Shown: one piece after another, positions 23,781 through 35,645 of the stretch | Layout: the number at the start of each line of letters is the position of its first letter | How positions within the stretch are numbered: position 1 is the stretch's first letter | Source: Epiperipatus broadwayi | Lineage: Eukaryota > Onychophora > Udeonychophora > Euonychophora > Peripatidae | Assembly (NCBI GenBank): GCA_028023455.1 | Contig: JAQFVV010000021.1 | Span: forward strand, 6,040,853 to 6,104,852 | Reading direction: 5' to 3' | DNA length: 64,000 bases | The notes under the pieces: model-generated | Databases searched by the model: none | Told to the model about the DNA's origin: nothing | Seen by the model: the letters and a program-made list of their open reading frames with translations, nothing else | Translations under genes and position numbers: made by a program

Positions 23781-24099
23781 TGATTATTTAGCTGATTCTA
23801 AAAACATTTAGCTTATTTTCATGTCATGGATGTTTTTTTTAAAAAAGAGAATATTAGGTTATAATGTTAGTTGTATTAAACAATGCTTATTTACTGTACA
23901 TTATACGATTTTGAAACATGGGAATAAATATTCAATAAGAAGAATCTTGAATATTTAAAAAAAAATATACTATAATATATTATTAAGAAGTGACTCAATG
24001 AAAACATTTCAATACAAAAAAAAAATGTCTTGGAGAGAAATTTATAGAAAAAAAGTTATTGAGAGAAAGTTAAAACCATTTGGATATATATATATATAT
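23781..24099. other. AT-rich flank ending in an (AT)n run
   Basis: It contains a weak LINE-like trace ('gattttgaaacatgggaataaatattcaataag'). It ends in an (AT)n stretch into which LTR element A is inserted. Confidence 0.4.
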
Positions 24100-26669
24100 T
24101 GAAACAGTAAGACTAGTATTCGAATCTTAACTTTCACCTTTTTCTATCGTCTCTCACTCACCGGTCTATCCTACCCAACTTTAAACTTTTTGGTATCAAA
24201 TTGTGTGTGTAGCAATATTAAAAATGTATAGATATATGTAGAATTCAACATAAACATGCACACATATCGATTTCAAATTTAAGGCAATAAATAAAGATAA
24301 ATAATATAATTTAGATTTCTTTTTTTAGTTATATAAAAATATATAATTTTAATCATTTATTTTGAATTGTAAAATTCGTTAGTTATTGCTTTGTTTAAAT
24401 TTCATTTAATAATAATTTAGAAATAGATTGTAATATTTAATTAAAAGTAAAAATAATCGTATGCTCCCTTTTTTGACTTTGAAATTTTAAAAAGAATCGG
24501 TCGGTGAGAGATAAGAGATTAATTAAAAAGAAAAATTTCCCTAAAATGTAATTATACAATTTAAATGTAAAATGTAAATGTAAACAATAGAAAGGCAGAT
24601 TTCTCTATAATTAGAATTAACAAAAAAAGCATTGATTATCCTCAGGGCAGATTAAGATCTAAGAAAAAAGGCCCTTTTAGACTTGCTAGAAACAGTCACT
24701 TTAACTTTAGCTGTGCTCTCAGTCAGTGGAGAGTCTCCAACATATTAAATAAATTTTTCCTGCCACGGTATGATCGAGTAAAAGCGCCCAGACTATTCTC
24801 CGCCCAGAGATGGCCTATCGGATGCCAAACCTTCCATTGCCCTTCATAAATTCAACCATGAAGACTTCTGCCTAAAATTATTTGAAAGTTGCTGCTGTTA
24901 AATTAAATGAACCACCTAAATACAGGAAAGAAATGCTAGAATCATGAACAATTTGCTACTGATCACCGAATCGAAAAACTTCTCATAAACAGGTACCTGT
25001 GTCCAAATTCTCTAGAGTACTCTACTAATATCCCGCTATAGCTTATTCATTCTGTATCTAACTTATAAACTGTAAATTCTCATTTGTAAAACTAAAATTA
25101 ATTATTAATTTTTTTTTAATGTAAAGCTCTTTAATAATCTAGCCTGCCTAACTCTAACTTTCTTGGGTGTGTATTTCTAAAATCTACATTTTATTATATA
25201 ATTATCGCATGCTCATAATTTTCTAAGTTTAAATCTATGATCGCTTGAAACAGTGGATGCGTGTCAAATTTTCATTAATATTTACTTTCATAAATAATTT
25301 AATATTTTCACATAAAATGACACACATTCAATGCTTCATTATTGTAATGCAGGGGTCTACTACTTAGCAAATGGCTGGCGTATTAGTTGTAATAATCACC
25401 CATTTTATATATGTTTTATATTTATTAAATCTTAATTAATAATTCCATAAAATTGCATTTCTTTGAGAATCACCAACATTCTTTATTAGATGTTGATAAT
25501 GTAGGGCCGAGTTAGACAATATATTTAAATCTTACCAGAATCATCTATACATTATACATGTGTTACGTTTTAGAGATGCAATGATCCATTCCAAGCCTTG
25601 AATATTCCAGATTCAATAGGGTTGAAATTAACCTTAGTCGTCCTACACAAGTGGACATAATAAATGCTCCTGTAGGGCTTGACGAAAGTCATGCAGCCAA
25701 CAGGCAATCGCGGCACGAACCGCTTGTCCTTGGTTATGCTTATGTGACACCTTAACTCTTTGGGTCGATGGCAAACACCAGCCCGTCGTTCTTATAAACT
25801 CATTCACGGCTTTGCAGTTTCAGTATACTGCCATTCCATATTGCCTTTCTAAAACATACCATGTGTTTCTTTAACTAACTTTATTATTCTATGTATCACT
25901 CCATCCCTGCATTATCTTCATAATTCACTCTCAAATAAATGTTTGCCCTTAGCTATTAATGAATATTTTTAATTAAATAAATATATGTCCGCCGCTACTA
26001 TTATAAATCTTATTTTAGACTCTTGCATTGCAAAAGTAATAAATCCCTAAAGGCATGCCTTAGAAATACTTGCTCAAGAATTTTAGGTAGCTAGATTACG
26101 TCATCAAATAAATGTATTCCTCTTTGTAAACATGAACAGTATCGGAAATACCACTACTGAGATCTTAAATAAAAAGTATTATTGATAAAATGATTTCACA
26201 TAAATGTTACTAAATAAATAAATGTATTTTTTGAATAAAAGTATCGAAAAATTCCGTTACTCAATTTAAATATTATCAAATATTATTAGTAAATAATTTA
26301 TTAAAATGTTTCAATAAATAATTTAAAACTATACATCTGCAGTTATGTTTTATTTATTCAATACCCATTCAATATGTTTCCTCGATTTGTAAATATAAGT
26401 GTTTAATTAGTATTAGTGTAAGATTAATGTTTTGATTGGCTACCTCGAAATAAAATCATGAATCTCTTGCATACCCTGACCACGTGCCTAAAGAAATATT
26501 TACTAATGTCATATCAGATGCGTTGTTTTGTATATTGTATTGTGGAACCGATAAACTATGTTCGAACTCAGTACTACAAGTGGCTTTGCTACCTTGATGG
26601 TGCTGCTGTTCTGTGTGGTGGTTGAATTTTGCACTATGTTAACTAATCACACGTTTTCTGACTGTTACA
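24100..26669 (+). repeat. Element A 5' LTR
   Basis: 2570 bp, beginning 'tgaaacagtaaga' and ending 'ttctgactgttaca'. It is collinear with 28922-31524. Relative to the 3' copy it lacks about 43 bp near 24655, at a short repeat ('attaag'/'gataag' before 'atctaag'). A GC-richer block about 24760-24850 ('aaagcgcccagactattc') is conserved in both copies. Promoter and poly(A) positions were not determined. Confidence 0.9.
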
Positions 26670-26691
26670 TAGTATAATTTTTTTTAGCATT

Positions 26692-26707
26692 TGGCGCCAA
26701 TAACGTG
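26692..26707 (+). promoter_or_regulatory. Element A primer-binding-like site
   Basis: The sequence 'tggcgccaataacgtg' starts 22 nt after the 5' LTR. It begins TGG, as needed to pair with a tRNA CCA end. It resembles the site pairing with tRNA-Lys 3' ends in many retroelements, apart from small changes in the middle. The 22-nt gap is longer than usual. Confidence 0.6.
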
Positions 26708-27310
26708 AAGGCTTCGATACAATACCCATATCCCTGAGCAAAATATAACGCATATAAATTTCTTTTAGCGTTCGTTACTCGAGTTAGCTAATTATTATAT
26801 ATATACGAGTTTGTTTTTTTGATAAAAATAATGAAAAAATAAATCAAGGAAATAATGTGGGTCGAGTGAATGAAAGGACAGTAGACATAATAACAAATTT
26901 AAGAAAAGCAGGGATGTGTGTATAATTCAAGAAGGAACGAAAATACTCGGATCTAATGAAATATTTTTTTATATATATGTCAAAAAAAAAGTAATCAGTC
27001 GCTAAATGAGAAAGCAAGTAGCAGTAAATATTTTATTAAAGCACCATTATATATATCATAGACAGCAGAGGCTTGTTATATATGTTAACAGTAAATATTT
27101 TATTAAAGCACCATTATATATATTATAGACAGCAGTGGCTTATTATACGCGTTGTAAGTAGTTCATTATAATATATATGTTAAATGCAGTAAAATGGAGA
27201 TAGGGCAATGTAGAGTAGGTAAGGGCAGTGAAAGAGTGTGATAGGGCTAATATACCAGTGGGGAATAGTCAAATGCTAGTAATATAAGATAAATAAATAA
27301 TATTAAGAAA
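26708..27310 (+). other. Element A 5' leader
   Basis: A non-coding stretch between the primer site and the gag-like ORF. It contains a two-copy 66-bp tandem repeat (27022-27155) and a purine-rich end. No other motif was seen. Confidence 0.5.
27022..27155 (+). repeat. 66-bp tandem repeat, two copies
   Basis: The block beginning 'cagtaaatattttattaaag' and running through 'atagacagcag.ggctt' occurs at about 27022 and again at about 27088. It lies in the element A leader. Confidence 0.85.
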
Positions 27311-28438
27311 ATGAAAGCAGAAAATATTAGTATAGAGCAGGTAGGTTTATCTAAAGCGTTTGGAGGGTCAATGGACTTGAGTTTAAAGTTACGTGAAATA
27401 CTTCGACAGAATAGGGAACAAATGAGGAAAATTTATGAGGAGGAAGTGAGAAGAAGAGATGAAGAATCAAAAAAGATACAGGAAGAAGAAAAGATAAGAG
27501 CTAAGAAGTATCAGGAAATTCAAAAATCTATCTTGAGAGAGTTAGGAATGATAGCAGAGGAATATAGAATAACCCAAGTCAATCAAAAGGAAGAGGCTAA
27601 AGATTTGGAAAATGAAAGGAAGTTAGCAAGATCTGATGAACCTATGATAATAGAAGAACAAACAGATAGTGTAATAAATGTAGATAAGTGTGAAGAGCAA
27701 AGAGACCTCATTCCAACAAGTAAAGGCCCACAAGAACCATTGAATGAAGACAGCATTGAATAGGAAACAAGCATATCCGAAGTTAGTAAAAAGGAAGAAG
27801 AAATTAAAGATATGGAAAATGAAAGGAAGTTAGAAAGATCTGACAAACCTATGATCATAGAAGAGCAGTCAAATAGGGTAATAAATGTAAATAAGTGTGA
27901 AGAGCAAAGAGACCTCATTCCAGCAGATGAAGGCCCACAAGAACCGTTGAATGAAATCAGTAAAAAGAAGACAAGCATAGATGGGAACGAAAGCATGAAA
28001 GAAATCATGAAAATGGACAATGGATACCAGAGCTATTTAGCAAAGATGATCTATGTTAAAATCTTTATTAAAGGAAAGATAGAGAAAAACCCTCAAACCC
28101 ACTTAGAGAGCTTACAAAAGTTCTCCCAATTTTATAAGAAAGGACCAAATTTACGGATAGCTATAGCCAGTTACCATCTCCAAGGCTCAGCTAACCACTG
28201 GTGGAATATGGGGAAATGGAAATATAGAACTATATGATATAACATGCAGCTAACCATCCAACCATTAATGACAGGCAGTCGAATAAAAGACACAGAAGAA
28301 ATGAATGAATTTCTTACTACATTGGATTTTAAACATTGGGCCAAAGAACCACCTGATAGAAGGCAAAAATTAGAAAACCCAAAGCCGCAATCATTGATGA
28401 CAAGAGATCGATATTATCCACCTGACCCGGGGTTGTAA
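27311..28438 (+). pseudogene. Gag-like ORF of element A with two in-frame stops
   Basis: One frame continues from the ATG at 27311 to 28438, broken only by TAG at 27761-27763 and TGA at 28235-28237. The N-terminal half (about residues 25-90) is highly charged and likely coiled-coil ('REQMRKIYEEEVRRRDEE'). A segment of about 50 residues starting 'ENERKL' and ending 'GPQEPLNE' is duplicated in tandem (about 27608-27745 and 27813-27950). Near 28150-28205 'ASYHLQGSANHWW' resembles the capsid-region motif of Ty3/gypsy Gag proteins, with an Ala/Gly-rich turn before a Trp pair. No zinc knuckle and no protease follow. The stops may be old mutations or, for the TAG, read through; nothing in the sequence decides this. 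Gag assignment is by motif and by position between LTRs. Confidence 0.65.
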
Positions 28439-28904
28439 AATATTTTAGATTCTTAGGAAGGTTATTAAATGTATATAAGAATATTAAAATGAATTTGGTT
28501 GAATGGAATTTACTTTAGTTAAATAAGGCTTTAAACGTATATAAGAATATTAGAATGAATTTGGTTGAATGGAATTTACTTTAGTTAAATAAGGCTTTAG
28601 ATAGAAATTTTGTTATATATATTATTGTCTTAATTACTATTACTCTTAAGAATTTTTTTTTATATATAACCAGTTTAACTAATATTACTATGATTTCTAA
28701 CCAGACATGGCCAAATTAGGCCATTTTAATTAAACTATAAATTCTGGATCCGGGTATATAAATTATTCGTTGCTTCATGTAATCTCTGCTTTCTATATTT
28801 CTACATATCTGTAAAAAAAATATTTTTTTTCGTATTTAAATTATGTGATGTAGCAAAATTTTTTTTCTCTTTCCTTGCCTCCTTTGTTCTTCCTTAATTG
28901 TTCA
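28439..28904 (+). other. Element A 3' untranslated region
   Basis: It starts with a 66-bp tandem repeat (28470-28599), then AT- and T-rich DNA. There is no trace of pol or env. Confidence 0.6.
28470..28599 (+). repeat. 66-bp tandem duplication
   Basis: The block from 'gtatataagaatatta' through 'gttaaataaggctttа' occurs at 28471 and again at 28537, with one or two differences. Confidence 0.9.
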
Positions 28905-28921
28905 CAGGAAGTACGGGGAAA
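28905..28921 (+). promoter_or_regulatory. Element A polypurine tract
   Basis: 'caggaagtacggggaaa' directly precedes the 3' LTR. It is purine-rich with one TAC interruption, as expected for the plus-strand DNA primer. Confidence 0.6.
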
Positions 28922-31524
28922 TGAAACAGTAAGATTCATATTCGAATCTTAAGTTTCACCTTTTTCTATCGTCTCTCACTCACCGGTCTATCCTACCCAA
29001 ATTTAAACTTTTTGGTATCGAATTGTGTGTGTAGCAATATTAAAAATGTATAGATATATGTAGAATTCAACATAAACATGCACACATTTCGATCTCAAAT
29101 TTAAGGCAATAAATAAAGATAAATAATATAATTTAGATTTCTTCTTTTAGTTATATAAAAATATATAATTTTAATCATTTATTTTGAATTGTAAAATTCG
29201 TTAGTTATTGCTTTGTTTAAATTTCATTTAATAATAATTTAGAAATAGATTGTAATATTTAATTAAAAGTAAAAATAATCGTATGTTCCCTTTTTTGTCT
29301 TTGAAATTTTAAAAAGAATCCGTCGGTGAGAGATAATAGATTAATTAAAAAGAAAAATTCCCTAAAATGTAATTATAAAATTTAAATGTAAAATGTAAAT
29401 GTAAACAAAAGAAAGGCAGATTTCTCTATAATTAGTATTAACAAAAAAAGCATTGATTATCCTCAGGGCAGATTAAGTGGAATCCAAAATAAACTATGAC
29501 AGAAATGTGAAAGATAAGATCTAAGAAAAGAGGCCATCTTAGACTTGCTAGAAACAGTCACTTTAACTTTAGCTGTGCTCACAGTCAGTGGAGAGTCCCC
29601 AAAATATTAAATAAATTTTTCCTGCCACGGTATGATCGAGTAAAAGCGCCCAGACTATTCTCCGCCCGGAGATGGCCTATCGGATGCCAAACCTTCCATT
29701 GCCCTTCATAAATTCAACCATGAAGACTTCTGCCTAAAATTATTTGAAAGTTGCTGCTGTTAAATTAAATGAACCACCTAAATACAGGAAAGAACTGCTA
29801 ATGCTAGAATCATGAACAATTTGCTACTGATCACTGAATCAGAAAACTTCTCATAAACAGGTACCTGTGTCCAAATTCTCTAGAGTACTCTACTAATATC
29901 CCGCTATAGCTTATTCATTCGGTATCTAACTTATAAACTGTAAATTCTCGTTTGTAAAACTAAAATTATTAAATTTTTGTTAATGTAAAGCTCTTTAATA
30001 ATCTAGCCTGCCTAACTCTAACTTTCTTGGGTGTGTATTTCTAAAATCTACATTTTATTATATAATTATCACATGCTCATAATTTTCTAAGTTTAAATCT
30101 ATGATCGCTTGAAACAGTGGATGCATGTCAAATTTTCATTAATATTTACTTTCATAAATAATTTAATATTTTCACATAAAATGACATGCATTCAATGCTT
30201 CATTATTGTAATGCAGGGGTCTACTACTTAGCAAATGGCTGGCGTATTAGTTGTAATAATCACCCATTTTATATATGTTTTATATTTATTAAATCTTAAT
30301 TAATAATTCCATAAAATTGCATTTCTTTGAGAGTCACCATTCTTTATTAGATGTTGATAATGTAGGGCCGAGTTAGACAATATATTTAAATCTTACCAGA
30401 ATCGTCTATACATTATACATGTGTTATGTTTTAGAGATGCGATGACCCATTCCAAGCCTTGAATATTCCAGATTCAATAGGGTTGAAATTAACCATAGTC
30501 GTCCTACACAAGTGGACATAATAAATGCTCCCATAAGGCTTGATGAAAGTCATGCAGCCAACAGGAAATTGTGGCACAAACCGCTTGTCCTTGGTTATGC
30601 TTATGTGACACCTTACCTCTTTGGGCCGATGGCAAATGTCAGCCCGTCGTTCTTATAAACTCATTCACGGCTTTGCAGTTTCAATATACTGCCATTCCAT
30701 ATCGCCTTTCTAAAACATACCACATGTTTCTTTAACTAACTTTATTATTCTATGTATCACTCCGTCCCTGCATTATCTTCATAATTCACTCTCAAATAAA
30801 TGCTTGCCCTTAGTTATTAATGAATATTTTTAATTAAATAAATATATGTCCGCCGCTACTATTATAAATCTTTAGACTCTTGCATTGCAAAAGTAATAAA
30901 TCCCTAAAGGCATGCATTAGAAATACTTGCTCAAGAATTTTAGGTAGCTAGATTACGTCATCAAATAAATGTATTCCTCTTTGTAAACATGAACAGTATC
31001 GAAAATACCACTACTGAGATCTTAAATAAAAAGTATTATTAATAAAATGATTTCACATAAATGTTACTAAATAAATAAATGTATTTTTTGAATAAAAGTA
31101 TCGGAAAATTTCGTTACTCAATTTAAATATCAAATATTATTGGTAAATAATTTATTAAAATGTTTCAATAAATAATTTCAAACTATACATCTGCAGTTAC
31201 GTTTTATTTATTCGATACCCATTCAATATATATCCTCGATTTGTAAATATATGTGTTTAATTAGTATTAGTGTAAGATTAATGTTTTGATTGACTAACTC
31301 GAAATAAAATCATGAATCTCTTGCATACCCTGACCACCGTGCCTAAAGAAATATTTACTAATGTTGCATCAGATGCGTTGTTTCATAGATTGTATTGTGG
31401 AAACGATAAACTATGTTCGAACTCAGTACTACAGGTGGCTTCGCTACCTCGATGGTGCTGCTGTTCTGTGTGGTGGTCGAATTCTGCACTATGTTAACTA
31501 ATAACACGTTTTCTGACTGTTACA
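28922..31524 (+). repeat. Element A 3' LTR
   Basis: 2603 bp, collinear with the 5' LTR, same ends ('tgaaacag', 'ctgttaca'). It has about 43 extra bp near 29490-29533 ('gtggaatccaaaataaac' onward). The 61-codon open frame at 31312-31497 is also present, in shorter broken form, in the 5' LTR and is not a supported gene. Confidence 0.9.
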
Positions 31525-32464
31525 ATATATATATACACATATATATATATATTGTTTAAATGATGGCTAAAAACTAAGGACTGCAAGTTTTGACATTATG
31601 CAAGGCATAAGAAAAAGAGTGTCCTGCCACAATAGAATACATATCTATACTGTTAAAGATTGAGTTTTGGAGTAATGTTGGCATATTCTGGGATTCTGCA
31701 TGCAAGCACAGTTTTTCATTTGTTCAACAACTCCAAGAAATATAAATATAACCTATATTATAAGATAACTATGTTATAATGTAAGGTTACACTTATTTAT
31801 TTAGAAGCATATAAAAGAGATCTAAAATTGTATATATTCTTGTTACATGAATAAAAACGTTCACTATATTTTTTTGATTTGTATATGTACTTTTTTAATA
31901 ATATTTATGAAGTAAATCTTAGGCTCACTAATCTTCCATTGATGTGGAGCTAAATTGCATTCACTCATGGCTGGTAGACTTTAGTATAAAAATCCTTCAT
32001 CATCAAGTTAATCATAGGCTAAATGCCAGAAAAAATATATTGAGAAATTTAATTAATCTGTCAATTAAATGTATACGTACTAACATGAAATTGTAAAACT
32101 TATTTATATATTACATTCTCTTATATTAGTCTGCTCAAGTCTGACATGATCATCAGTAACAATGTCTAAATACATCATTAATCAAATAGGCATCTAATAC
32201 ATAGTTGGTTTAAGAGTAAGTGATTACATGTCTCAATAAGTTGCTGGTTGTGGTCATTTACATTTGACTATCCAAAAGTGGTCAGATCAAATCCACTAAA
32301 TATATATATATATATATACATATTAAATTAAATGTTTATAAGGATTTTATTATATAGATAGGAGAATATCTATTAAATAAACACTTTAACTTTTGATGTT
32401 ACCAATAAACTAACAATTACAACTAATTGACAATTCCTGAGGCAAAGTAAGTTTTTCTCATAAT
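31525..32464. other. AT-rich flank of element A, no gene
   Basis: (AT)n runs lie near 31525-31552 and 32302-32319. A tRNA-like trace 'gtgattacatgtctcaataag...agatcaaatccac' near 32220-32300 is too weak to call. Confidence 0.45.
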
Positions 32465-32508
32465 AGCTCATATATATATAGTAATAATAAAAAATCAGAT
32501 GCCACATG

Positions 32509-32544
<36 letters not shown>

Positions 32545-32830
32545 TGCTTGCATTTACAAATATGTAAAAATTAAGAGCATGCTAGTAAGCTCTAAACAAG
32601 CTTTTTAAAATTTTTTAAAATAATAATTGCTGCTATAAGAGAAGGCATTCAAATCATCTTTATCTAGGATTGTTCCCATCCCCAGACCAGTTTTGAGCTA
32701 TGGCTTTCTTCAGTGAGGAGCTAGGACACCAGATTCAAAAAACCAATTCAAGCTAAGCATTTATCTAATAGTTAACTGTCAAGAAGATCTGAAACATTTA
32801 GACATCTATATATAATGTTACATTTGTTGT
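32465..32830 (-). repeat. HF2 monomer, reverse orientation
   Basis: It starts 'gtaataataaaaaatcagatgccacatgac', is interrupted by a (CA)n(TA)n microsatellite (32502-32545), then reads 'tttacaaatatgtaaaaatta', 'gctctaaacaagctttt', 'agagaaggcattcaaatcat', 'cagaccagttttgagctatgg' and 'gatctgaaacatttagac'. This matches the left arm of the element at 35870-36624. The second arm is absent. Confidence 0.75.
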
Positions 32831-33289
32831 CCAAGTGAAGCCTGCTTAAATTCTCTGGTGTAGAGAAATACATTAGTGAAAAAAGCACAATATCTTTGTG
32901 TGGGATGAAATCATGGCTTCTAATGAGATTGTTGATGAATTAGACCAATAATATAATTTATTGTCATAAGTAGTAGTAATAATGATAATAATTATCATCA
33001 TATAATAGTCACTTCCCCGGGATGTCACATGATATGAGCACCAAAAATGACAAATTGAACTTACTTTACCCAGGATCCGTTACCTCTATAATTGTCAGTC
33101 ACTCTCACCATCACCTAAGATACATATTATAATATTAATAACATTATAATTACTTTAGTAGTTATATGTCATATTTTCCTAATTTAATATTAATTGTAAT
33201 GTCTTTGAAAAAATTCAAATTTTATTTAAACCTTTCAAACGTATACACAATAATATTATTTACTATTCTTTTTCAAGAGTTAGTGTCAT
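32831..33289. other. Unassigned stretch
   Basis: No gene was seen. An ATT/AAT-rich run lies near 32967-33000. An unassigned, slightly GC-richer patch about 33010-33110 has no recognisable motif. Confidence 0.4.
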
Positions 33290-33390
33290 AATCGGTGACA
33301 GTACTAACATGGAAATTGAACCTGAATCTTTAGATGAATATTGAATTTAGAGTGATACTCTAAGCAACTAGTTTATTTTGGGGGTTATAG
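33290..33390 (-). repeat. S2 SINE fragment
   Basis: 'gtgacagtactaacatgg', 'attgaacctgaatctttaga' and 'tattgaatttag' are the reverse complement of the tRNA-like head of S2 (compare 50540-50600). The 3' half is missing. Confidence 0.6.
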
Positions 33391-33409
33391 CATCCCAAAT
33401 CGGAAATTT

Positions 33410-34080
33410 TCAGACATCCATATTGTTATTGTTCTTAAGATTTTGGCAATTTTATATTGCTAAAGCTATTAATATATGGTGTATTTGAACTTAGTTTAGA
33501 CCCATATCACTATTTAAGTTAGATATCTGAATTTGAAGATATATGCATGTCTGAATATGTCAGATTTTCTATTAAACATTAGATAAAGTGCTGGCCTTGA
33601 CCTGTTATTTCAAATCTAATGCTTGAATATCCTAGTGTCTCACTGACAAAATACAGAGCTAGAAACTGGTCTGAGGATAAGAATATTCTGACTCATTATA
33701 TAACATTTGTAATACAAGATTATTAAATTAAGCCACATAATATATGACTTCATTTCTTTGCAATTATTGTTATTACTTTTAAGGCTTTGGTGAATTTATA
33801 TTGCTAAAGCTATTAATATATGGTGTATGGAAGTTCAGTCCCATATGACTATTTAAGTTGGATATCTGGATTTGAAAACATATGGATGTCTGTTTTTTAC
33901 TTAATAGTTAAACATTGGATAAAGTGCTGGGCTTGACTTGGTATTTTAAATCTAATGCTGGAATATCCTAATGCCTCACTGATAAAAACCAGAGCCAGAA
34001 ACTGGTCTCAAGATGAAAATATTCTGAAAAGCTTATTAAGAACTATTGGAACACTCATTATATAAAACAAAACATTGAAC
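33410..34080 (+). repeat. HF2 monomers in direct tandem (two copies)
   Basis: Two units of about 360 bp start near 33430 and 33790 with 'tttatattgctaaagctattaatatatggtgtat'. Each continues through 'ccatat.actatttaagtt', 'gataaagtgctgg.cttgac', 'tctcactga.aaaa.cagagc.agaaactggtct' and 'cattatataa.a'. Between them is the unit end 'catttctttgcaatta'. No ORF. Confidence 0.75.
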
Positions 34081-35261
34081 TTTAACATTGACTTAAAATA
34101 AATAGTCAAATAAAAACCAAACAATTTACTTCAAAATTAAAATTGGAAGTGACGATAAGTAAATTGAAGTTAATGTAAAGAAGTAGTATAAATTTTTAAG
34201 TATGTTTATATTTATACTAGTCTGTATGTTTACTTTTCTCTCCGTACATGCACAAAGATTTATACTGGACTTACTTTTTATTAAACCACTGATTTACAGG
34301 TCAGCATTATAATATTTAAATTAATAGTCATTATTGACTTTTAATTCATTTGATTTTGATCTCACATTTTAAATCCAGAAAACTTAGTCATGTGACTGGC
34401 TGGACAATAAATGAACTTGTTAATTAATGATTTTTATCAACTCTAAATAATTATCAAATTAATTATTTAATAAAATTATTAACTGATTTTCAAATTAAAC
34501 ATTCTTTTCATTAAATACATTATTATCAATTTTATTTAATTTTTTTTTTACTTTATCCTAACTAAAACCTTTTAACATTATAATGGATGTACCCAATTTT
34601 AAAATATATTTATTACTTTTAATAGGTTTTTTTAACTTTCAGTATTGTGCATACATGCTCCAAACACTTGCACACATATGTGCACATTAATTACAACCAT
34701 TTTTAATGCAATGAAAATAAATTAGTTATTGCAAGACATTTAAAATCAATTTAAAATTAGCACTAATCTCACTATTTTAAAATTCTAATTTTAAATAATT
34801 TTATATAAATTGATATTTAATAAATCATAACTGTTATTTTTAAAATATCTATATGAAAAATCAAGAATTAAAAATCCTAACCAAGTTAACTAATCATCTC
34901 AGACAGCATAAAACAATTTTATTTATTATATCTATTTGAAACATATTAAGCTCTAGATTAACTGTTCTTTAGTTTAACTATTAATTTTTTTATTCTTTCA
35001 AGTAAATATTAAACAACCTAAGATAACCTGTTAAATAACTGCTAACTAATTAGGCTAACTGAATTACTTTAATTTATAGGATTGAAACATATAATTTAAG
35101 ATTTTTTTTATTATAATAGTATAAATAAAAAAAAATACTATTATAATTTTATTTAAAAAATGCATTAAAACATATATCTAAACCAAAGGGTTAAATATAT
35201 GACTATAATATATATTTATCAAAATCAATAAAGCAACTCATATATAAACAGCCAAAAACTC
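34081..35261. other. Very AT-rich stretch with no recognised feature
   Basis: No gene or repeat was seen. An imperfect 'ttattataatagta...tactattataa' inverted word lies near 35108-35150. Confidence 0.45.
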
Positions 35262-35330
35262 TCCATATAGTAGATGGTGATCATGTGATGTTTAGTGGTT
35301 TAACAAGTCATATATCACATGACTTTGTAT
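35262..35330 (+). repeat. HF1/HF2 terminal fragment
   Basis: 'aaaaactctccatatagtag' followed by 'gatggtgatcatgtgatg' joins the HF1 terminal words with the body missing. It is followed by 'caagtcatatatcacatgac', an HF2-type end, suggesting a deleted mosaic copy. Confidence 0.5.
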
Positions 35331-35630
35331 TTTAAGCTTGTATTACAGAAATGTAATATAGGAACTGTATTGATAGCTTTAACAATTTTTATTGATGAGT
35401 GCTGAAGAGAAATCCTATAAAATCACTATCTAGAATTATTTCCATTGTCAGACTGATCGCTCCTCACTGACATGAGCAAAAATCTTGAAAACAATTGATC
35501 TGAGGTTGGAAATAATTTTATGATGGAGACTTTATAGGCTTTTTCTTCAGCATTTATCAATAAAAGCTTGTTAGAACTACTGGTATGCTCCCTACATTAT
35601 ATATATATATATATATATATATAATGTAGC
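35331..35630. repeat. Small inverted repeat related to HF2
   Basis: 'attgatgagtgctgaagag' and 'cttcagcatttatcaata' are inverted, as are 'ctatctagaattatttcc' and 'ggaaataattttatgat'. The HF2-type core 'agactgatcgctcctcactga' lies in the middle. The stretch ends in an (AT)n run near 35601-35623. Confidence 0.5.
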
Positions 35631-35645
35631 TAAACTAGTCAATAT

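Larger units (their letters stand above)
24100..31524 (+). mobile_element. Element A: complete LTR retroelement without pol (LARD-like)
   Basis: Two roughly 2.6-kb direct repeats (24100-26669 and 28922-31524) enclose a 2.25-kb internal region. LTR ends are 'tgaaacag...ctgttaca', a nearly perfect short inverted repeat starting TG and ending CA. A primer-binding-like site follows the 5' LTR and a purine tract precedes the 3' LTR. The only ORF is a broken gag-like frame; no protease, RT, RNase H or integrase motif is present. Flanks read 'atat' on both sides, but they lie in (AT)n so a TSD cannot be proved. This is the structure of a large non-autonomous LTR derivative that would need enzymes supplied by another element. 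By eye the two LTRs differ at roughly 3% of sites. Confidence 0.85.

Noticed and set aside
27583-28020. 145-codon minus-strand frame, Ser/Phe/Leu-rich
   Set aside because: Antisense of the duplicated acidic segment of the element A gag-like frame; its repeats simply mirror that duplication.
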